Positions 1 through 10,611 are shown, numbered from the stretch's first letter. The stretch is 64,000 nt of DNA from Pseudomonadota bacterium (GCA_018817425.1 JAHITX010000127.1:1-64000); one strand, 5' to 3'. Program-made: numbers and translations. Notes: generated from the letters alone by a model not told the origin.

Positions 1-371
<371 letters not shown>

Positions 372-463
372 TAAAATAATTTTTATAATTAGAATAAATA
401 TTTGATCTTTTTTAGATAAAGTGCAGATAACCAAGTTGTAATATAATTTAATGATTTACAATT

Positions 464-581
<118 letters not shown>

Positions 582-591
582 ATTTATTTTT

Positions 592-631
592 AACCCGGAA
601 TCTTTTTAAAGATTCCGGGTTTTTTATTTTA
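592..631 (+). terminator. Rho-independent terminator of the rRNA operon
   Basis: A perfect 14-bp stem (592-605 with 608-621, AACCCGGAATCTTT and its complement) with a 2-base loop is followed by a T-rich run. It sits just after 5S rRNA and separates the rRNA operon from the histidine kinase gene. Confidence 0.93.
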
Positions 632-671
632 TTTTCTGGCTTCAAAACATGGATTGTGCTAAATTCAAGAT

Positions 672-1970
672 ATGGATAATATAATAGAAATATATAAAAG
701 TGATATATATCAAAGACTCAAATGGCTCATGTTATTTAGAGTCCTTTTTATTTCGCTTCTTCTTGGGTCAACTATAATTCTTCAGTTTAATTCGACACAT
801 TCCCTGCTTGATATGTCTCTTTTTGTGCTTTATGCCCTTATATCAGGAGTTTTGATACTTTCAATAATTTATAATGTTTTGCTTAATCGTGTGAAAAAAA
901 TTAAACGTTTTGCTTCAATACAGATAGCTATTGATACTTTCATTATAAGCTGCATAATCTTTGTTACAGGGGGTTTTTCAAGTATCTTTTCATTTTTATA
1001 TCTTTTGGTTATAATATACTCATCTATGCTTCTTTTTAAAAAAGGAAGTATGATTATTGCTGGGCTTTGCGCTATTCAGTATGGCATAATCGTTAATCTG
1101 GAATATTTAGCTATAATAAATCCGTTTCCATTTGAAGACAGTCTTGTAGCTGCAAATTATCCGTGGAGTCAGATACAATATAAGGTATTAATTATAACAA
1201 TAGCGTGTTTTGCCGTTGCTTTTTTGAGTAATTTTCTTGCGGAACAGGTAAGAAAAACTAAAAATGAATTAATCGCAATGAAAGAGCGTATCAAGCGTTT
1301 TGAAAAGATGGCCGCAATGGGAGAGATGGCTGCCAGAATGGCTCACGAGATAAAAAATCCAATTGCTTCAATATCCGGTTCTATTCAGCTTTTAAGAGAA
1401 GATATGTACGACAATCCGCAAAATGATAAGCTTATGCAGATAATACATAGGGAGGCAGATCGGTTGGGCTCCCTTGTTAATAATTATTTGTTGTTTGCAC
1501 GACCGCCTGCTGGAAAGATAGAAAAAATCGAATTGGGAAAAACCATAATAGAAACTATTGAGCTTTTTGAAAAAGATATTAAATGTTCAGGAAAAATTTT
1601 ATTGATAAAAGATATTGCACCAAATATCTGGGTAGAAATGTATCCTGTGCATATATATCAAATTCTATGGAATCTACTTTTGAATGCTTCTGAGGCTATT
1701 GAAAACACAGGTAATATTAAAGTGAAATTATATTCTTTAAAGAATAAATATGCGATAGCTGAAGTAGCTGATGATGGTTATGGTATACCGGGTGATAATA
1801 TCAAATCAATTTTTGACCCCTTTTTTACTACCAAACAAAAGGGTACAGGCCTTGGATTATCTATAGTTTACAACATCTTAAAACCTTATGACAGCTGGCT
1901 TGATGTTGAAAGTAAAGTTAATAAAGGATCCGTTTTTACATTCAAAATAAAGCAAATTGATCCACCCTAA
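672..1970 (+). CDS. membrane-bound sensor histidine kinase (orphan)
   Basis: This 432-residue protein has about six hydrophobic membrane segments in residues 15-190, a short coiled linker, and then a kinase core. The phospho-acceptor H-box is MAHEIKNPIAS with His225. The ATP-binding domain shows the N-box (NLLLNASEAIEN), the G1 box (DDGYGIP) and the G2 box (GTGLGLSIVYNIL). The domain arrangement resembles PilS/NtrB-type kinases. It should sense a membrane or periplasmic signal, autophosphorylate and pass phosphate to a response regulator. No regulator lies beside it: upstream is rRNA and downstream, after a 200-base AT-rich gap, is lysS. The signal and partner cannot be told from sequence. 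The start ATG has only a weak ribosome binding site. Confidence 0.88.
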   Translation: MDNIIEIYKSDIYQRLKWLMLFRVLFISLLLGSTIILQFNSTHSLLDMSLFVLYALISGVLILSIIYNVLLNRVKKIKRFASIQIAIDTFIISCIIFVTGGFSSIFSFLYLLVIIYSSMLLFKKGSMIIAGLCAIQYGIIVNLEYLAIINPFPFEDSLVAANYPWSQIQYKVLIITIACFAVAFLSNFLAEQVRKTKNELIAMKERIKRFEKMAAMGEMAARMAHEIKNPIASISGSIQLLREDMYDNPQNDKLMQIIHREADRLGSLVNNYLLFARPPAGKIEKIELGKTIIETIELFEKDIKCSGKILLIKDIAPNIWVEMYPVHIYQILWNLLLNASEAIENTGNIKVKLYSLKNKYAIAEVADDGYGIPGDNIKSIFDPFFTTKQKGTGLGLSIVYNILKPYDSWLDVESKVNKGSVFTFKIKQIDPP

Positions 1971-2173
1971 TTTGATAACTTAATCTTGACACTATTACTT
2001 AAATAGGTTACCAAATTTATTTCTAATAATTATTATCTTTGCCCCCGTTTGATAATAGAAAAGTATATTAATATCTTTAATGTTATAGTAGGCTTTCAAA
2101 GATTTAATAGTATATAATGAACCATTTATATTAAAGATTAGATCCCAAAATTATATAGAAAGTTAATTTAGCT

Positions 2174-3670
2174 ATGGATGTGGAAAAAACGAGTGAGTTG
2201 CTTGAGAGAAGAAGAAACAAATTATCTGAATTAAGAAGCAATAATATAAATCTTTTTCCAAATGATTATGTTGTTTTGCATTCTATCGAAGATATTAGAG
2301 ATGTAATAAGTGGTTTTGATGAATCAAAAAATGAAGATGAGGCTGTATTTTCAGTTGCCGGTCGTATTATGGCTATGAATAATTTCGGCAAATCTTCATT
2401 TATAAGATTTAAGGACAGAACAGGCCAATTCCAGGCATATATACGAAAAGATAAAATCGGGGATGATTCGTATCAACTTTTTAAACAGCTTGATATTGGT
2501 GATTTTGTAGGAATAAAAGGTTCAATATTTAAAACAAAAACAGGTGAATGGACTATAGTTGCTTTCGAATTGAGACTTGTATGTAAGGCTATTAGACCTC
2601 TTCCTGAAAAATTTCATGGGCTTAAAGATACTGAAAAGCGATATCGCCAACGATATCTTGACTTGATAATAAATCCTGATGCCAGGGATATATTTGTAAA
2701 ACGAAGCAGAGTAATCCAGGAAATACGAAATTTTTTTTTGGAAAGAGGTTATATTGAAGTAGAAACGCCGATGATGCAGCCTATCCCAGGTGGTGCTGAA
2801 GCGGCTCCCTTTAAAACGCACCATAATGCTCTTGGGATGGATCTGTTTTTACGAATAGCTCCGGAGTTATATTTAAAACGGTTAGTAGTGGGTGGATTTG
2901 AAAGAGTATTTGAAATTAACAGAAATTTCAGGAACGAGGGGGTATCAACCCAGCATAATCCGGAGTTTACCATGTTAGAGTTTTACGAAGCCTATGCTAC
3001 CTATCAGGATCTCATGAATCTGACCGAGAACTTGTTTTCCAGATTATCATTGGAAATAACCGGTTCAACATCAATTATTTATCAGGGAAATACTATTGAT
3101 TTTAGCGGGAAGTGGCGAAGAATAAGTCTTCTAAATGCATTGGACGAATTTGGTGGAGTAAGCCCATCTATAATTCAAGATAAAGAAAAACTCCTCGAAT
3201 TTGCACATTCTAGTGGTGTAAAGATTACAAAAACAGAACGGATAGGCAAAATAATAACAAAAATATTTGATGCGCTTGTACAACATAAGCTGATTCAGCC
3301 AACTTTTATAACCGAATATCCTGTTGAGGTTTCACCTCTATCCAGAAGGAGTGAAAAAGATCCGACGATGACAGACCGTTTTGAGCTTTTCATAGCAGGT
3401 AATGAAATAGCAAATGGTTTTTCGGAACTAAATGATCCTGAAGATCAACATAGCCGATTTATGCAGCAGATATCAAACAGGCAGGATGGCGATGACGAAG
3501 CACACCATATGGATGAAGATTATATAGAAGCATTAGAGTATGGAATGCCTCCTACTGCAGGTGAGGGTATTGGTATTGACAGGCTTACAATGCTCTTTAC
3601 TGATGCTGCTTCAATCAGGGAAGTAATCCTTTTTCCACATATGAAGCCTGCTGGGCAAAAGCCTAATTGA
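2174..3670 (+). CDS. lysS: lysyl-tRNA synthetase, class II
   Basis: This 498-residue class IIb aminoacyl-tRNA synthetase charges tRNA-Lys in the cytoplasm. An N-terminal OB-fold anticodon-binding domain (about residues 60-150) is followed by the catalytic core. Motif 2 (FRNEGVSTQHNPEFTMLE, near residue 252) and motif 3 (GIGIDRLTMLFT, near 465) are intact, and so is the lysine-site segment EIANGFSELNDPEDQ. The length is normal for bacterial LysS. It stands 126 bases upstream of lolC/E on the same strand; in several proteobacteria lysS precedes lol genes, so co-transcription is possible. The ribosome binding site is weak. Confidence 0.97.
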   Translation: MDVEKTSELLERRRNKLSELRSNNINLFPNDYVVLHSIEDIRDVISGFDESKNEDEAVFSVAGRIMAMNNFGKSSFIRFKDRTGQFQAYIRKDKIGDDSYQLFKQLDIGDFVGIKGSIFKTKTGEWTIVAFELRLVCKAIRPLPEKFHGLKDTEKRYRQRYLDLIINPDARDIFVKRSRVIQEIRNFFLERGYIEVETPMMQPIPGGAEAAPFKTHHNALGMDLFLRIAPELYLKRLVVGGFERVFEINRNFRNEGVSTQHNPEFTMLEFYEAYATYQDLMNLTENLFSRLSLEITGSTSIIYQGNTIDFSGKWRRISLLNALDEFGGVSPSIIQDKEKLLEFAHSSGVKITKTERIGKIITKIFDALVQHKLIQPTFITEYPVEVSPLSRRSEKDPTMTDRFELFIAGNEIANGFSELNDPEDQHSRFMQQISNRQDGDDEAHHMDEDYIEALEYGMPPTAGEGIGIDRLTMLFTDAASIREVILFPHMKPAGQKPN

Positions 3671-3795
3671 TGATATATCAAATATCTTATTTCCTTGTTA
3701 TTCAAATATGGCATTATTTTTAAAATTGAATTTTCCGTATAAAGATCTAATGTCTGTGTTAATTCCCAAGCATATAAAAGTAAAGAAGATATATT

Positions 3796-5031
3796 ATGTC
3801 TTTTGAATTATTTATTGGTGGGCGATATCTAAGAGCCAGACAAAAACAATCCTTCATATCACTTATAACCATTTTATCGATTGTAGGTGTTATGGTTGGA
3901 GTAATGGCTCTTATAGTTGTTATTGCTGTTATGGCAGGTTTTGAAACTGATCTTAAATCCCGCATACTTGGAGTTGAATCGCATGTTGTTGTAATGCGGC
4001 GCGGAGGAGAATTTTCCGATTATCCGGCAGTTCTTGAGCACATAAAAAAAATTAATGGTGTTAAAGCCGCAGCCCCTTTCATTTATACACAGGTTATGCT
4101 TAAATCTTCTTCAGGAGTTTCCGGCGCTGTTTTAAAAGGCGTTGATCCAAGTGCTGAGGGCCGGATAGTAAAAAACCTTGATACTCTTTTATTGCGAAAT
4201 GGCCTGCCGGATGATAAAAACAGCGGATATTTTAATGCTGCCCCCGGTATAATATTGGGAAAGGAACTTGCAAATAAGTTAAGAGTATTTAAAGGTGATA
4301 AACTATATCTTATATCTCCTGCAGGTATGATATCTCCTGTAGGATATTTGCCCACAATGAAACAATATGTAGTTAAGGGCATTTTTGAATCCGGGATACA
4401 TGATTATGACGGATCACTAGCATATATTAATATTAAAGATGCTCAAAAAATATTGAGGATGAACGATTCAATAACAGGTATTGAGTTGAATGTAACAGAT
4501 ATTTATGATGCCAGAAATATAGCTAAAAAAATTATCGATGAACTTGGATTTCCATACTGGGCAAGAGACTGGATGCAAATGAATAAAAATCTTTTTTCAG
4601 CTTTAAAGCTGGAAAAAGCAGTCATGTTTATTATTTTAATACTTATTGTTCTTGTTGCAGCACTGAATATAGCAAGTTCTCTTATTATGATGGTAATGGA
4701 GAAGACAAAAGATATTGCTATTCTTAAAGCTATGGGCGCAACTGATATGAGTATCAGAAAAATATTTGTTTTCAAAGGAATGTTAATAGGTATGGTCGGA
4801 ACCATCCTGGGTGTCTGTTCCGGTTATACTCTTTGTAAACTTTTGGAAAAATATAAGTTTATTGATCTGCCAGGGGATGTATATTACATAACTACTCTTC
4901 CTGTACGGCTTGTTGCTTCTGATATAATAACCATTGCAGCAGCAGCATTGGTTATCTGCTTTTTGGCAACCTTATATCCGGCCCACCAGGCATCCAAACT
5001 GAATCCTGTTGAGGCTATACGCCATGGATAA
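3796..5031 (+). CDS. lolC: lipoprotein-releasing ABC transporter permease (LolC/LolE family)
   Basis: This is a 411-residue FtsX/MacB-type permease. One N-terminal membrane helix (about 23-48) is followed by a large periplasmic domain (about 50-270) and three C-terminal helices (about 274-300, 323-345 and 371-395). This is the LolC/LolE layout, in which the complex pulls mature lipoproteins out of the inner membrane and hands them to LolA. The next gene, lolD, overlaps its end by 8 bases and encodes the ATPase. Only one permease gene is present, so a homodimeric LolC/E (LolF-like) complex is likely; LolC versus LolE cannot be assigned. Confidence 0.9.
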   Translation: MSFELFIGGRYLRARQKQSFISLITILSIVGVMVGVMALIVVIAVMAGFETDLKSRILGVESHVVVMRRGGEFSDYPAVLEHIKKINGVKAAAPFIYTQVMLKSSSGVSGAVLKGVDPSAEGRIVKNLDTLLLRNGLPDDKNSGYFNAAPGIILGKELANKLRVFKGDKLYLISPAGMISPVGYLPTMKQYVVKGIFESGIHDYDGSLAYINIKDAQKILRMNDSITGIELNVTDIYDARNIAKKIIDELGFPYWARDWMQMNKNLFSALKLEKAVMFIILILIVLVAALNIASSLIMMVMEKTKDIAILKAMGATDMSIRKIFVFKGMLIGMVGTILGVCSGYTLCKLLEKYKFIDLPGDVYYITTLPVRLVASDIITIAAAALVICFLATLYPAHQASKLNPVEAIRHG

Positions 5032-5749
5032 TACGCCGGATTACAACCAAATTATCTCTATTGAATCCCCTCAGATTTTTTTAAGAGTAAGGGGGCTTTC
5101 TAAAAATTTTAACAGCAGCGGTGTTCATCTTGAAATTTTAAAAGATGTCGATTTTGATTTGTGTAAAGGCGAGACTATGGCAATTGTTGGTGCATCAGGT
5201 ATTGGCAAGTCTACTCTATTGCATATACTAGGGACACTGGATTATCCTGATAGTGGTACCATCTCTTTTGTTGATGAAGATATTTTAAGTTGTGGTTCGG
5301 ATAGATTGGCAAAATTTCGAAACGAATCAATCGGGTTTGTATTTCAGTTTCACCATCTACTGCCAGAGTTTTCTGCTATAGAAAATACGATGATACCAGG
5401 TCTTATAAAAGGTGTAAGTAAAAAACAAGCAAGAGAAGCAGCGGAAGAAATTTTGATAAGAGTTGGGCTTAAAGATAGAATAAATGGCAAGGTCAGTGTA
5501 CTTTCCGGTGGAGAGCAGCAGCGGGTTGCTATAGCAAGGGCGCTTGTATTAAAACCACTTATTCTTCTTGCGGATGAACCTACAGGCAATCTTGATAAAA
5601 GAAACAGTGAGCAGGTTCATGAGTTGCTTATGGAACTTAACAAAGAGCTTGACATGTCAATGATAGTAGTGACGCATAACATGGAGTTAGCGTCATTTAT
5701 GGCTATGTGTGTTACAATAATTGATGGGCGTCTTGTAGAAGCGAGTTAA
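5024..5749 (+). CDS. lolD: lipoprotein-releasing ABC transporter ATP-binding protein LolD
   Basis: This ABC ATPase of about 241 residues has Walker [10 protein letters not shown] (residues 56-64), signature LSGGEQQR (from about 160), Walker [11 protein letters not shown] and the H-loop VVTHN. It powers the LolC/E permease encoded just upstream. An in-frame TTG at 5009 would give five extra residues. I chose ATG 5024 because GAGG at 5011-5014 gives correct spacing and the start then overlaps the lolC stop by only 8 bases, which fits translational coupling. Confidence 0.93.
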   Translation: MDNTPDYNQIISIESPQIFLRVRGLSKNFNSSGVHLEILKDVDFDLCKGETMAIVGASGIGKSTLLHILGTLDYPDSGTISFVDEDILSCGSDRLAKFRNESIGFVFQFHHLLPEFSAIENTMIPGLIKGVSKKQAREAAEEILIRVGLKDRINGKVSVLSGGEQQRVAIARALVLKPLILLADEPTGNLDKRNSEQVHELLMELNKELDMSMIVVTHNMELASFMAMCVTIIDGRLVEAS

Positions 5750-5758
5750 GGAAGTATA

Positions 5759-8401
5759 ATGAAAAAATATTTATGCCTGATTGCCGTTGCATTGTTGTTG
5801 GTGTTTCCGTTTAGAACTTACTCTTTTGAAACAGCGAATGTTTTGGTTTTGCCTTTTGAAGTAAATGCCAAGAATGAACTTTCATATCTGAAAACCCAAA
5901 TCCCTCAGATCATAAAGAACCATTTGAAAGAAGATGGTGCTGTTATTATAGAACCTGATCCTGATATAATCTTATCTATCACACAGCAAGCTGAAAACAC
6001 AGAACAAATAAGAACAATCGGTATTGATGCAGATGCTAAATATGTTGTTTGGGGAAGTATAACTTTAGTGGACCAGCATTTTGAAATTAATGCAAAAATG
6101 ATCGAATCTGTGAAAGATGAGCCCCTAAAGAGTTTTTTCTATGAGGGAGAGGGAATAGAAAATCTTTCCGGCAGCTTGAAAAATCTTTCACGCGATCTGG
6201 GGATGAAAATATTTAAACGTGAAAAAGTTGTAAAAATACTTGTGGAGGGTAATAGGCGAATTGAAGCTGATGCAATTAAAAGGATAATTAAAACAAAAGA
6301 AGGAGATATATATCATCCTCAGACCTTGTCTGAAGATTTAAAGACCGTATATGCTATGGGATATTTTGATGATGTGAGAATTGAAGATGAAGACGCACCC
6401 GAAGGTAAGTTGGTTAAACTGAAAGTTAAAGAAAAACCGACTTTAAAAACAATAATTTTTAAAGGCAATCAAACAATCCAAAACGACAAGATCAAGGAAA
6501 TTTTAGATATCAAGACCGGTTCGATTCTGAATTTTGTAGCGATTCAGAAAAATATCGAAAGAATTGAAAGTCTTTATAAAAGTAGAAATTATCACAATGT
6601 AAAAGTAGAATATAAGACTTATGATCATGATAATAACCAGGCTGACCTTGAGTTTATAATTTCGGAAGGATCAAAAGCATATATTAAAAATATCATATTG
6701 GAAGGCAATAAAGTATATTCGGACAAAGAGCTTAAAAAGCTTATGTCTTTATCAGAGAAAAACATGTTTTCATGGATCACTTCGGCAGGAGATCTAAACA
6801 GGGAAGATTTGATTCAGGATACAGTAAAGCTTTCAGCATTTTATCATAACAATGGTTTTGTTCAGGCCAAAATAGGGGAGCCTCAGGTAAATATTAAAGA
6901 ATCGGGAATTGATATTAAAATAAAAATCGATGAAGGTCCCCAGTTTAAAGTTGGAAAAATAAAAATTAAAGGTGACTTAATTTTACCTGAAGAAAAGCTT
7001 ATTGAAAATATAAAAATTAATAAGGAAAAATATTATAACAGACAGGTTTTGCAAAGTGATATCCTTGTTTTGACGGATTTGTATACAAATGAAGGTTATG
7101 CTTATGCGGAGGTTGTTCCTGATATAGATCCTGATAAAGACAAGCTACAGGTAAATATTAACTATATAATCAACAAAGGAAAGCAGATTTATTTTGAAGA
7201 GATTACAATAGAGGGAAATACAAAAACAAGGGATAAGGTTATAAGAAGAGAGTTGAAAGTATATGAACAGGAATTGTACAGCGGAGCCAAACTTAAAAAA
7301 AGCATGCGTAACCTGAAGCGGCTGGATTTCTTTAAAGACGTAAAAATAAATAACCTAAAAGGAAGCACGGATGATAAAATGCTGCTTAAGGTTGATGTTG
7401 AGGAAAAACCGACCGGGTCATTTACCTTCGGTGCAGGTTACGGCACTACGGAAAAAGTATTTTTTATGGGCTCCATTTCCCAGAAAAACCTGTTTGGGAA
7501 AGGTCAGGTGCTATCATTAAATGCACAGCTGGGAGCTGTTTCAACTAAATTCATCTTAAGTTTTACTGAGCCATGGTTATTTGATACACCTCTTTCAGCC
7601 GGCTTTAATTTATACGACTGGAATTATGGGTATGATACATATGATAAAAAAAGCAAGGGGGCAGGTATAACACTGGGGTATCCGGTTTACGAGTTTGCCA
7701 GAGTATATTTTTCATATGCATTTGATGAATCCAATATAACAAGCATTGATTATGATGCACCGGATGCTATTAAAGATATGGAAGGCAAAAATATTTCAAG
7801 CAGTGTGACAGCAGCTTTAAGGTATGATTCGCGTGATAAAGTTTTTAACCCCTCCGAGGGAGCGAACCATAGTGTTTCTATTCAATATGCAGGACTTGGC
7901 GGAGATATTGGATTTACTAAAATCAATCTTGAAACAGGCTGGTTTTATCCTTTGTTTAAAGGAACTGTAGGCTCGATACATGCAGCGACCGGATATGTAA
8001 CCCAAAATTCGAGCAAAAAATTACCTATATATGAGCGTTTCAATCTTGGCGGAATAAATTCACTGCGAGGATTCGAATGGGAAGATTTAAGTCCTAAAAG
8101 AATAAATTCGCAAGGTTATTTGACTGAAATTGGCGGCAATAAATTTGTTCAGTTTAACCTTGAATTTGTTTTTCCTCTTATCAAGGGTGCCGGTGTTATG
8201 GGTGTTTTATTTTTTGATGCCGGGGATGTGTATGACAATAGTGAAGACTATCTCGGCAGCTCAAGGGAAAGTGTCGGTGGCGGTATCAGGTGGTACTCAC
8301 CAATGGGGCCGATGCGTGTGGAATATGGCTATATTCTTGATCCGAAAAAAGATGCAGGTGAAGGTGGAAAGGTTGAATTTACGGTGGGTTCAGTATTTTA
8401 A
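5759..8401 (+). CDS. bamA: outer membrane protein assembly factor BamA, with extra N-terminal domain
   Basis: This 880-residue protein has a signal peptide (about 1-23) and an additional alpha/beta domain at about 25-150 that starts ANVLVLPFEV and looks like a TolB-N/FlgO-type domain. Next come about five POTRA repeats (about 155-550; each opens with a strand such as ILVEGNRRIE or IIFKGNQTIQ) and a C-terminal beta-barrel (about 555-880) with RFNLGGINSLRGFEW, the conserved lid-lock loop. The last residue is Phe, as in most outer membrane barrels. BamA inserts barrel proteins into the outer membrane. E. coli BamA is about 810 residues; the excess is the N-terminal domain. An AAGGAAG site precedes ATG 5759. 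The gene lies between lolD and ompH/skp. Confidence 0.95.
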   Translation: MKKYLCLIAVALLLVFPFRTYSFETANVLVLPFEVNAKNELSYLKTQIPQIIKNHLKEDGAVIIEPDPDIILSITQQAENTEQIRTIGIDADAKYVVWGSITLVDQHFEINAKMIESVKDEPLKSFFYEGEGIENLSGSLKNLSRDLGMKIFKREKVVKILVEGNRRIEADAIKRIIKTKEGDIYHPQTLSEDLKTVYAMGYFDDVRIEDEDAPEGKLVKLKVKEKPTLKTIIFKGNQTIQNDKIKEILDIKTGSILNFVAIQKNIERIESLYKSRNYHNVKVEYKTYDHDNNQADLEFIISEGSKAYIKNIILEGNKVYSDKELKKLMSLSEKNMFSWITSAGDLNREDLIQDTVKLSAFYHNNGFVQAKIGEPQVNIKESGIDIKIKIDEGPQFKVGKIKIKGDLILPEEKLIENIKINKEKYYNRQVLQSDILVLTDLYTNEGYAYAEVVPDIDPDKDKLQVNINYIINKGKQIYFEEITIEGNTKTRDKVIRRELKVYEQELYSGAKLKKSMRNLKRLDFFKDVKINNLKGSTDDKMLLKVDVEEKPTGSFTFGAGYGTTEKVFFMGSISQKNLFGKGQVLSLNAQLGAVSTKFILSFTEPWLFDTPLSAGFNLYDWNYGYDTYDKKSKGAGITLGYPVYEFARVYFSYAFDESNITSIDYDAPDAIKDMEGKNISSSVTAALRYDSRDKVFNPSEGANHSVSIQYAGLGGDIGFTKINLETGWFYPLFKGTVGSIHAATGYVTQNSSKKLPIYERFNLGGINSLRGFEWEDLSPKRINSQGYLTEIGGNKFVQFNLEFVFPLIKGAGVMGVLFFDAGDVYDNSEDYLGSSRESVGGGIRWYSPMGPMRVEYGYILDPKKDAGEGGKVEFTVGSVF

Positions 8402-8446
8402 CTGTATTTGTCAAAAGTAAATATTTATAATTTAATAGGGGGTATA

Positions 8447-8983
8447 ATGCGTTTATTTAACAAAACTGTTTTGGTGGGTGCAGCACTTTTTTTTATGCTC
8501 GGAATTTATGCCTATGCAGCAGATGCTGCTAAAATTGGAGTTGTAGATTTCAGGAAAATCCTTGAGGAATCAAATACAGGGATATCCGGCCGGGCGGAAA
8601 TTAAAAAACAGGGAGAAATGATGGAGGTAGACCTTAAAAAAAAAGGAGCTGAACTCGAAGAACTTAAAAAGCAGTATGAAAAAAATGCAATGGTTACAAA
8701 GAAAGACGTAACGGAAGAAAAGCAGCTTGAATTAAAAGCAAAATATGAAAAATTTATGATTCTCCAGAAACAATATAATGCTGATATTCAAAACTTACAA
8801 AAAAGTTTTTTTGTAAGTTTGAAAAATGAGGTTGATCTTGTTGTAGATGCAATATGCAAAAAAGAAAAATATCAAATTATTATTGAAAAAAATGCAGTAT
8901 TTTATTCGCCGCCGTCTATTGATATTACAGATAAAGTTATACAGCAATTAAACGCAAAATCGGCTTTACAACCAGGAAAATAA
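8447..8983 (+). CDS. skp: periplasmic chaperone, OmpH/Skp family
   Basis: This protein of about 178 residues begins with a signal peptide (ending near AYAADA) followed by the OmpH/Skp pattern: a strand KIGVVDFRKILEES, two long charged coiled-coil helices (about 55-130) and a final strand segment. Skp trimers hold unfolded outer membrane proteins in the periplasm and deliver them to BamA, which is encoded just upstream. An in-frame start at 8408 would put extra residues ahead of the signal peptide; ATG 8447, with AGGGGG at 8437-8442, is the better start. Confidence 0.9.
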   Translation: MRLFNKTVLVGAALFFMLGIYAYAADAAKIGVVDFRKILEESNTGISGRAEIKKQGEMMEVDLKKKGAELEELKKQYEKNAMVTKKDVTEEKQLELKAKYEKFMILQKQYNADIQNLQKSFFVSLKNEVDLVVDAICKKEKYQIIIEKNAVFYSPPSIDITDKVIQQLNAKSALQPGK

Positions 8984-9017
8984 TAAGAAAACCGGACATT
9001 CTGGTATAGAATATCTG

Positions 9018-9043
9018 TAGGGGCGTATAGCAATACGCCCCTA
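9018..9043. repeat. short intergenic hairpin repeat
   Basis: An 11-bp perfect inverted repeat (TAGGGGCGTAT / ATACGCCCCTA) with a 4-base loop lies in the gap between the skp-like gene and lpxD. It has no T-run and looks like a short palindromic repeat rather than a terminator. The G-rich arms resemble the hairpins at 31069-31128. Confidence 0.55.
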
Positions 9044-9089
9044 CTATTTACGCGTTAATCATGTATTTAGATTTTATATAAGGCTTGCC

Positions 9090-10124
9090 ATGATGAAAAT
9101 ATCACTTGCCGAACTTGCTGAAATGATTGAAGGTAAAGTTGTTGGTGACGCAAAGAAAATAATATATAAAGCGGCTCCTTTTGAAGATGCAAAAGAAAAT
9201 GATATAACTTTTGCAGGAGCTGCCAGGTTTTTAAATGTTATAAAGGAAAGTAGTGCCGGAGCAGTTATTGTACCGCATGGATATATAGAACCTTCGAAAA
9301 ACCTAATACAGGTTGCGCAGCCGCATATTGCATTTATAAAAGTATTAAATATATTTTACCCCCCTTCCATGCCGGAATATGGGATCAGTTCATCTGCCCA
9401 TGTTGGAGAAGGTTTTAAATGCGGCAATGATGTTTCAATAGCTCCGAATGCGGTGATTGGTAATAATGTGGTTTTAGGTGACCGGGTCTCAATTTATCCC
9501 TGTACTTATATTGGCGATGGTGTTGTTATCGGAGATGATGTTAAAATTTATTCCAATGTATCTGTTCTCGAACGGAATAAAATTGGAAACAGAGTAATAA
9601 TTCATGCAGGTTCTGTTATCGGAAGTGACGGATTTGGCTATTCCTCGGACGGCAAAATACATTATAAAATTCCTCATACGGGTATTGTGCAGATAGATGA
9701 TGATGTTGAGATTGGGGCAGGCAATACTATAGATCGAGCTACTTTTGGCAAAACATGGATATGCCGCGGGGTAAAAACGGATAATCTGGTCCATATTGCA
9801 CATAATGTTACAATTGGAGAAGATACTTTACTTATAGCTCAAGCAGTTATTGGCGGAAGTACATCAATAGGAAAGCATTCAATCATAGCCGGTCAGGCGG
9901 TGATTTCCGATCATCTGGTTATAGGGGATAATGTAACTGTTGCTCCTAAGTCCGGTGTTATTAAATCCGTTAAAAACGGAGAAATTGTGACGGGCGCGCC
10001 TGCAATGCCTCATAAATTATGGCGAAAAGTACAAACTGTTATTCCCAGACTTCCGGAGATGAGAAATAAGCTTATTGATATTGAAAAGCGATTGAATAAA
10101 ATAGAAAAAAAAGAAGATGAATAA
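9090..10124 (+). CDS. lpxD: UDP-3-O-acylglucosamine N-acyltransferase LpxD
   Basis: This 344-residue enzyme has an N-terminal uridine-binding domain (about 1-100) and a left-handed beta-helix built of hexapeptide repeats (about 105-310). It transfers a 3-hydroxyacyl chain from ACP to the 2-amino group of UDP-3-O-acyl-glucosamine, the third step of lipid A synthesis. The segment NLVHIAHNVTIG carries the catalytic His, corresponding to E. coli His239. Length and domain order match the family. Two ATGs are adjacent at the start; either would serve. It precedes fabZ and lpxA as in most Gram-negative genomes. Confidence 0.96.
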   Translation: MMKISLAELAEMIEGKVVGDAKKIIYKAAPFEDAKENDITFAGAARFLNVIKESSAGAVIVPHGYIEPSKNLIQVAQPHIAFIKVLNIFYPPSMPEYGISSSAHVGEGFKCGNDVSIAPNAVIGNNVVLGDRVSIYPCTYIGDGVVIGDDVKIYSNVSVLERNKIGNRVIIHAGSVIGSDGFGYSSDGKIHYKIPHTGIVQIDDDVEIGAGNTIDRATFGKTWICRGVKTDNLVHIAHNVTIGEDTLLIAQAVIGGSTSIGKHSIIAGQAVISDHLVIGDNVTVAPKSGVIKSVKNGEIVTGAPAMPHKLWRKVQTVIPRLPEMRNKLIDIEKRLNKIEKKEDE

Positions 10125-10164
10125 GTAAGCAGGAAATCAAGTGCTGTAAATTATGGAGAAGCAA

Positions 10165-10611
10165 ATGGAGAAAATTCTTGATGTGACGGAAATAATGAAA
10201 ATATTGCCTCACAGATACCCGTTTATTTTGATTGACAGAGTCGTTGAGCTTGTTGCCGGAGAGAAGATAGTTGCTTTGAAAAATGTTACGATTAATGAAC
10301 ATTTTTTCTCCGGGCATTTCCCGGGAATGCCCATTATGCCAGGAGTCCTTATAATAGAAGCAATGGCGCAAGCCGGTGGAGTTTTATTTGTTGCCTCTAA
10401 GCCCGAAAAAAAATATGGGGAGCCTATTTATTTTATGGGAATGGACAAAGTCAGATTCAGAAAACCGGTTGTTCCGGGTGATCAAATTATTTTTGATATA
10501 AAGATTTTAAATATGAGAACTAAAGTTGCAAAAATAGCCGGTGTAGCAAAAGTAGATGGTAAGTGTGTAGCTGAAGCCGAGTTGATGGCCGCTTTTGGAG
10601 GAAAAATATGA
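10165..10611 (+). CDS. fabZ: 3-hydroxyacyl-[acyl-carrier-protein] dehydratase FabZ
   Basis: This hot-dog-fold dehydratase of about 148 residues removes water from 3-hydroxyacyl-ACP in fatty acid elongation. The catalytic His is in PHRYPFILID and the catalytic Glu follows in GHFPGMPIMPGVLIIEAMAQ. Its position inside the lpx cluster lets it compete for the same 3-hydroxyacyl-ACP used by LpxA and LpxD. An upstream in-frame ATG at 10153 lacks a ribosome binding site, whereas GGAG at 10155-10158 serves ATG 10165. The stop overlaps the lpxA start by 4 bases. Confidence 0.95.
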   Translation: MEKILDVTEIMKILPHRYPFILIDRVVELVAGEKIVALKNVTINEHFFSGHFPGMPIMPGVLIIEAMAQAGGVLFVASKPEKKYGEPIYFMGMDKVRFRKPVVPGDQIIFDIKILNMRTKVAKIAGVAKVDGKCVAEAELMAAFGGKI

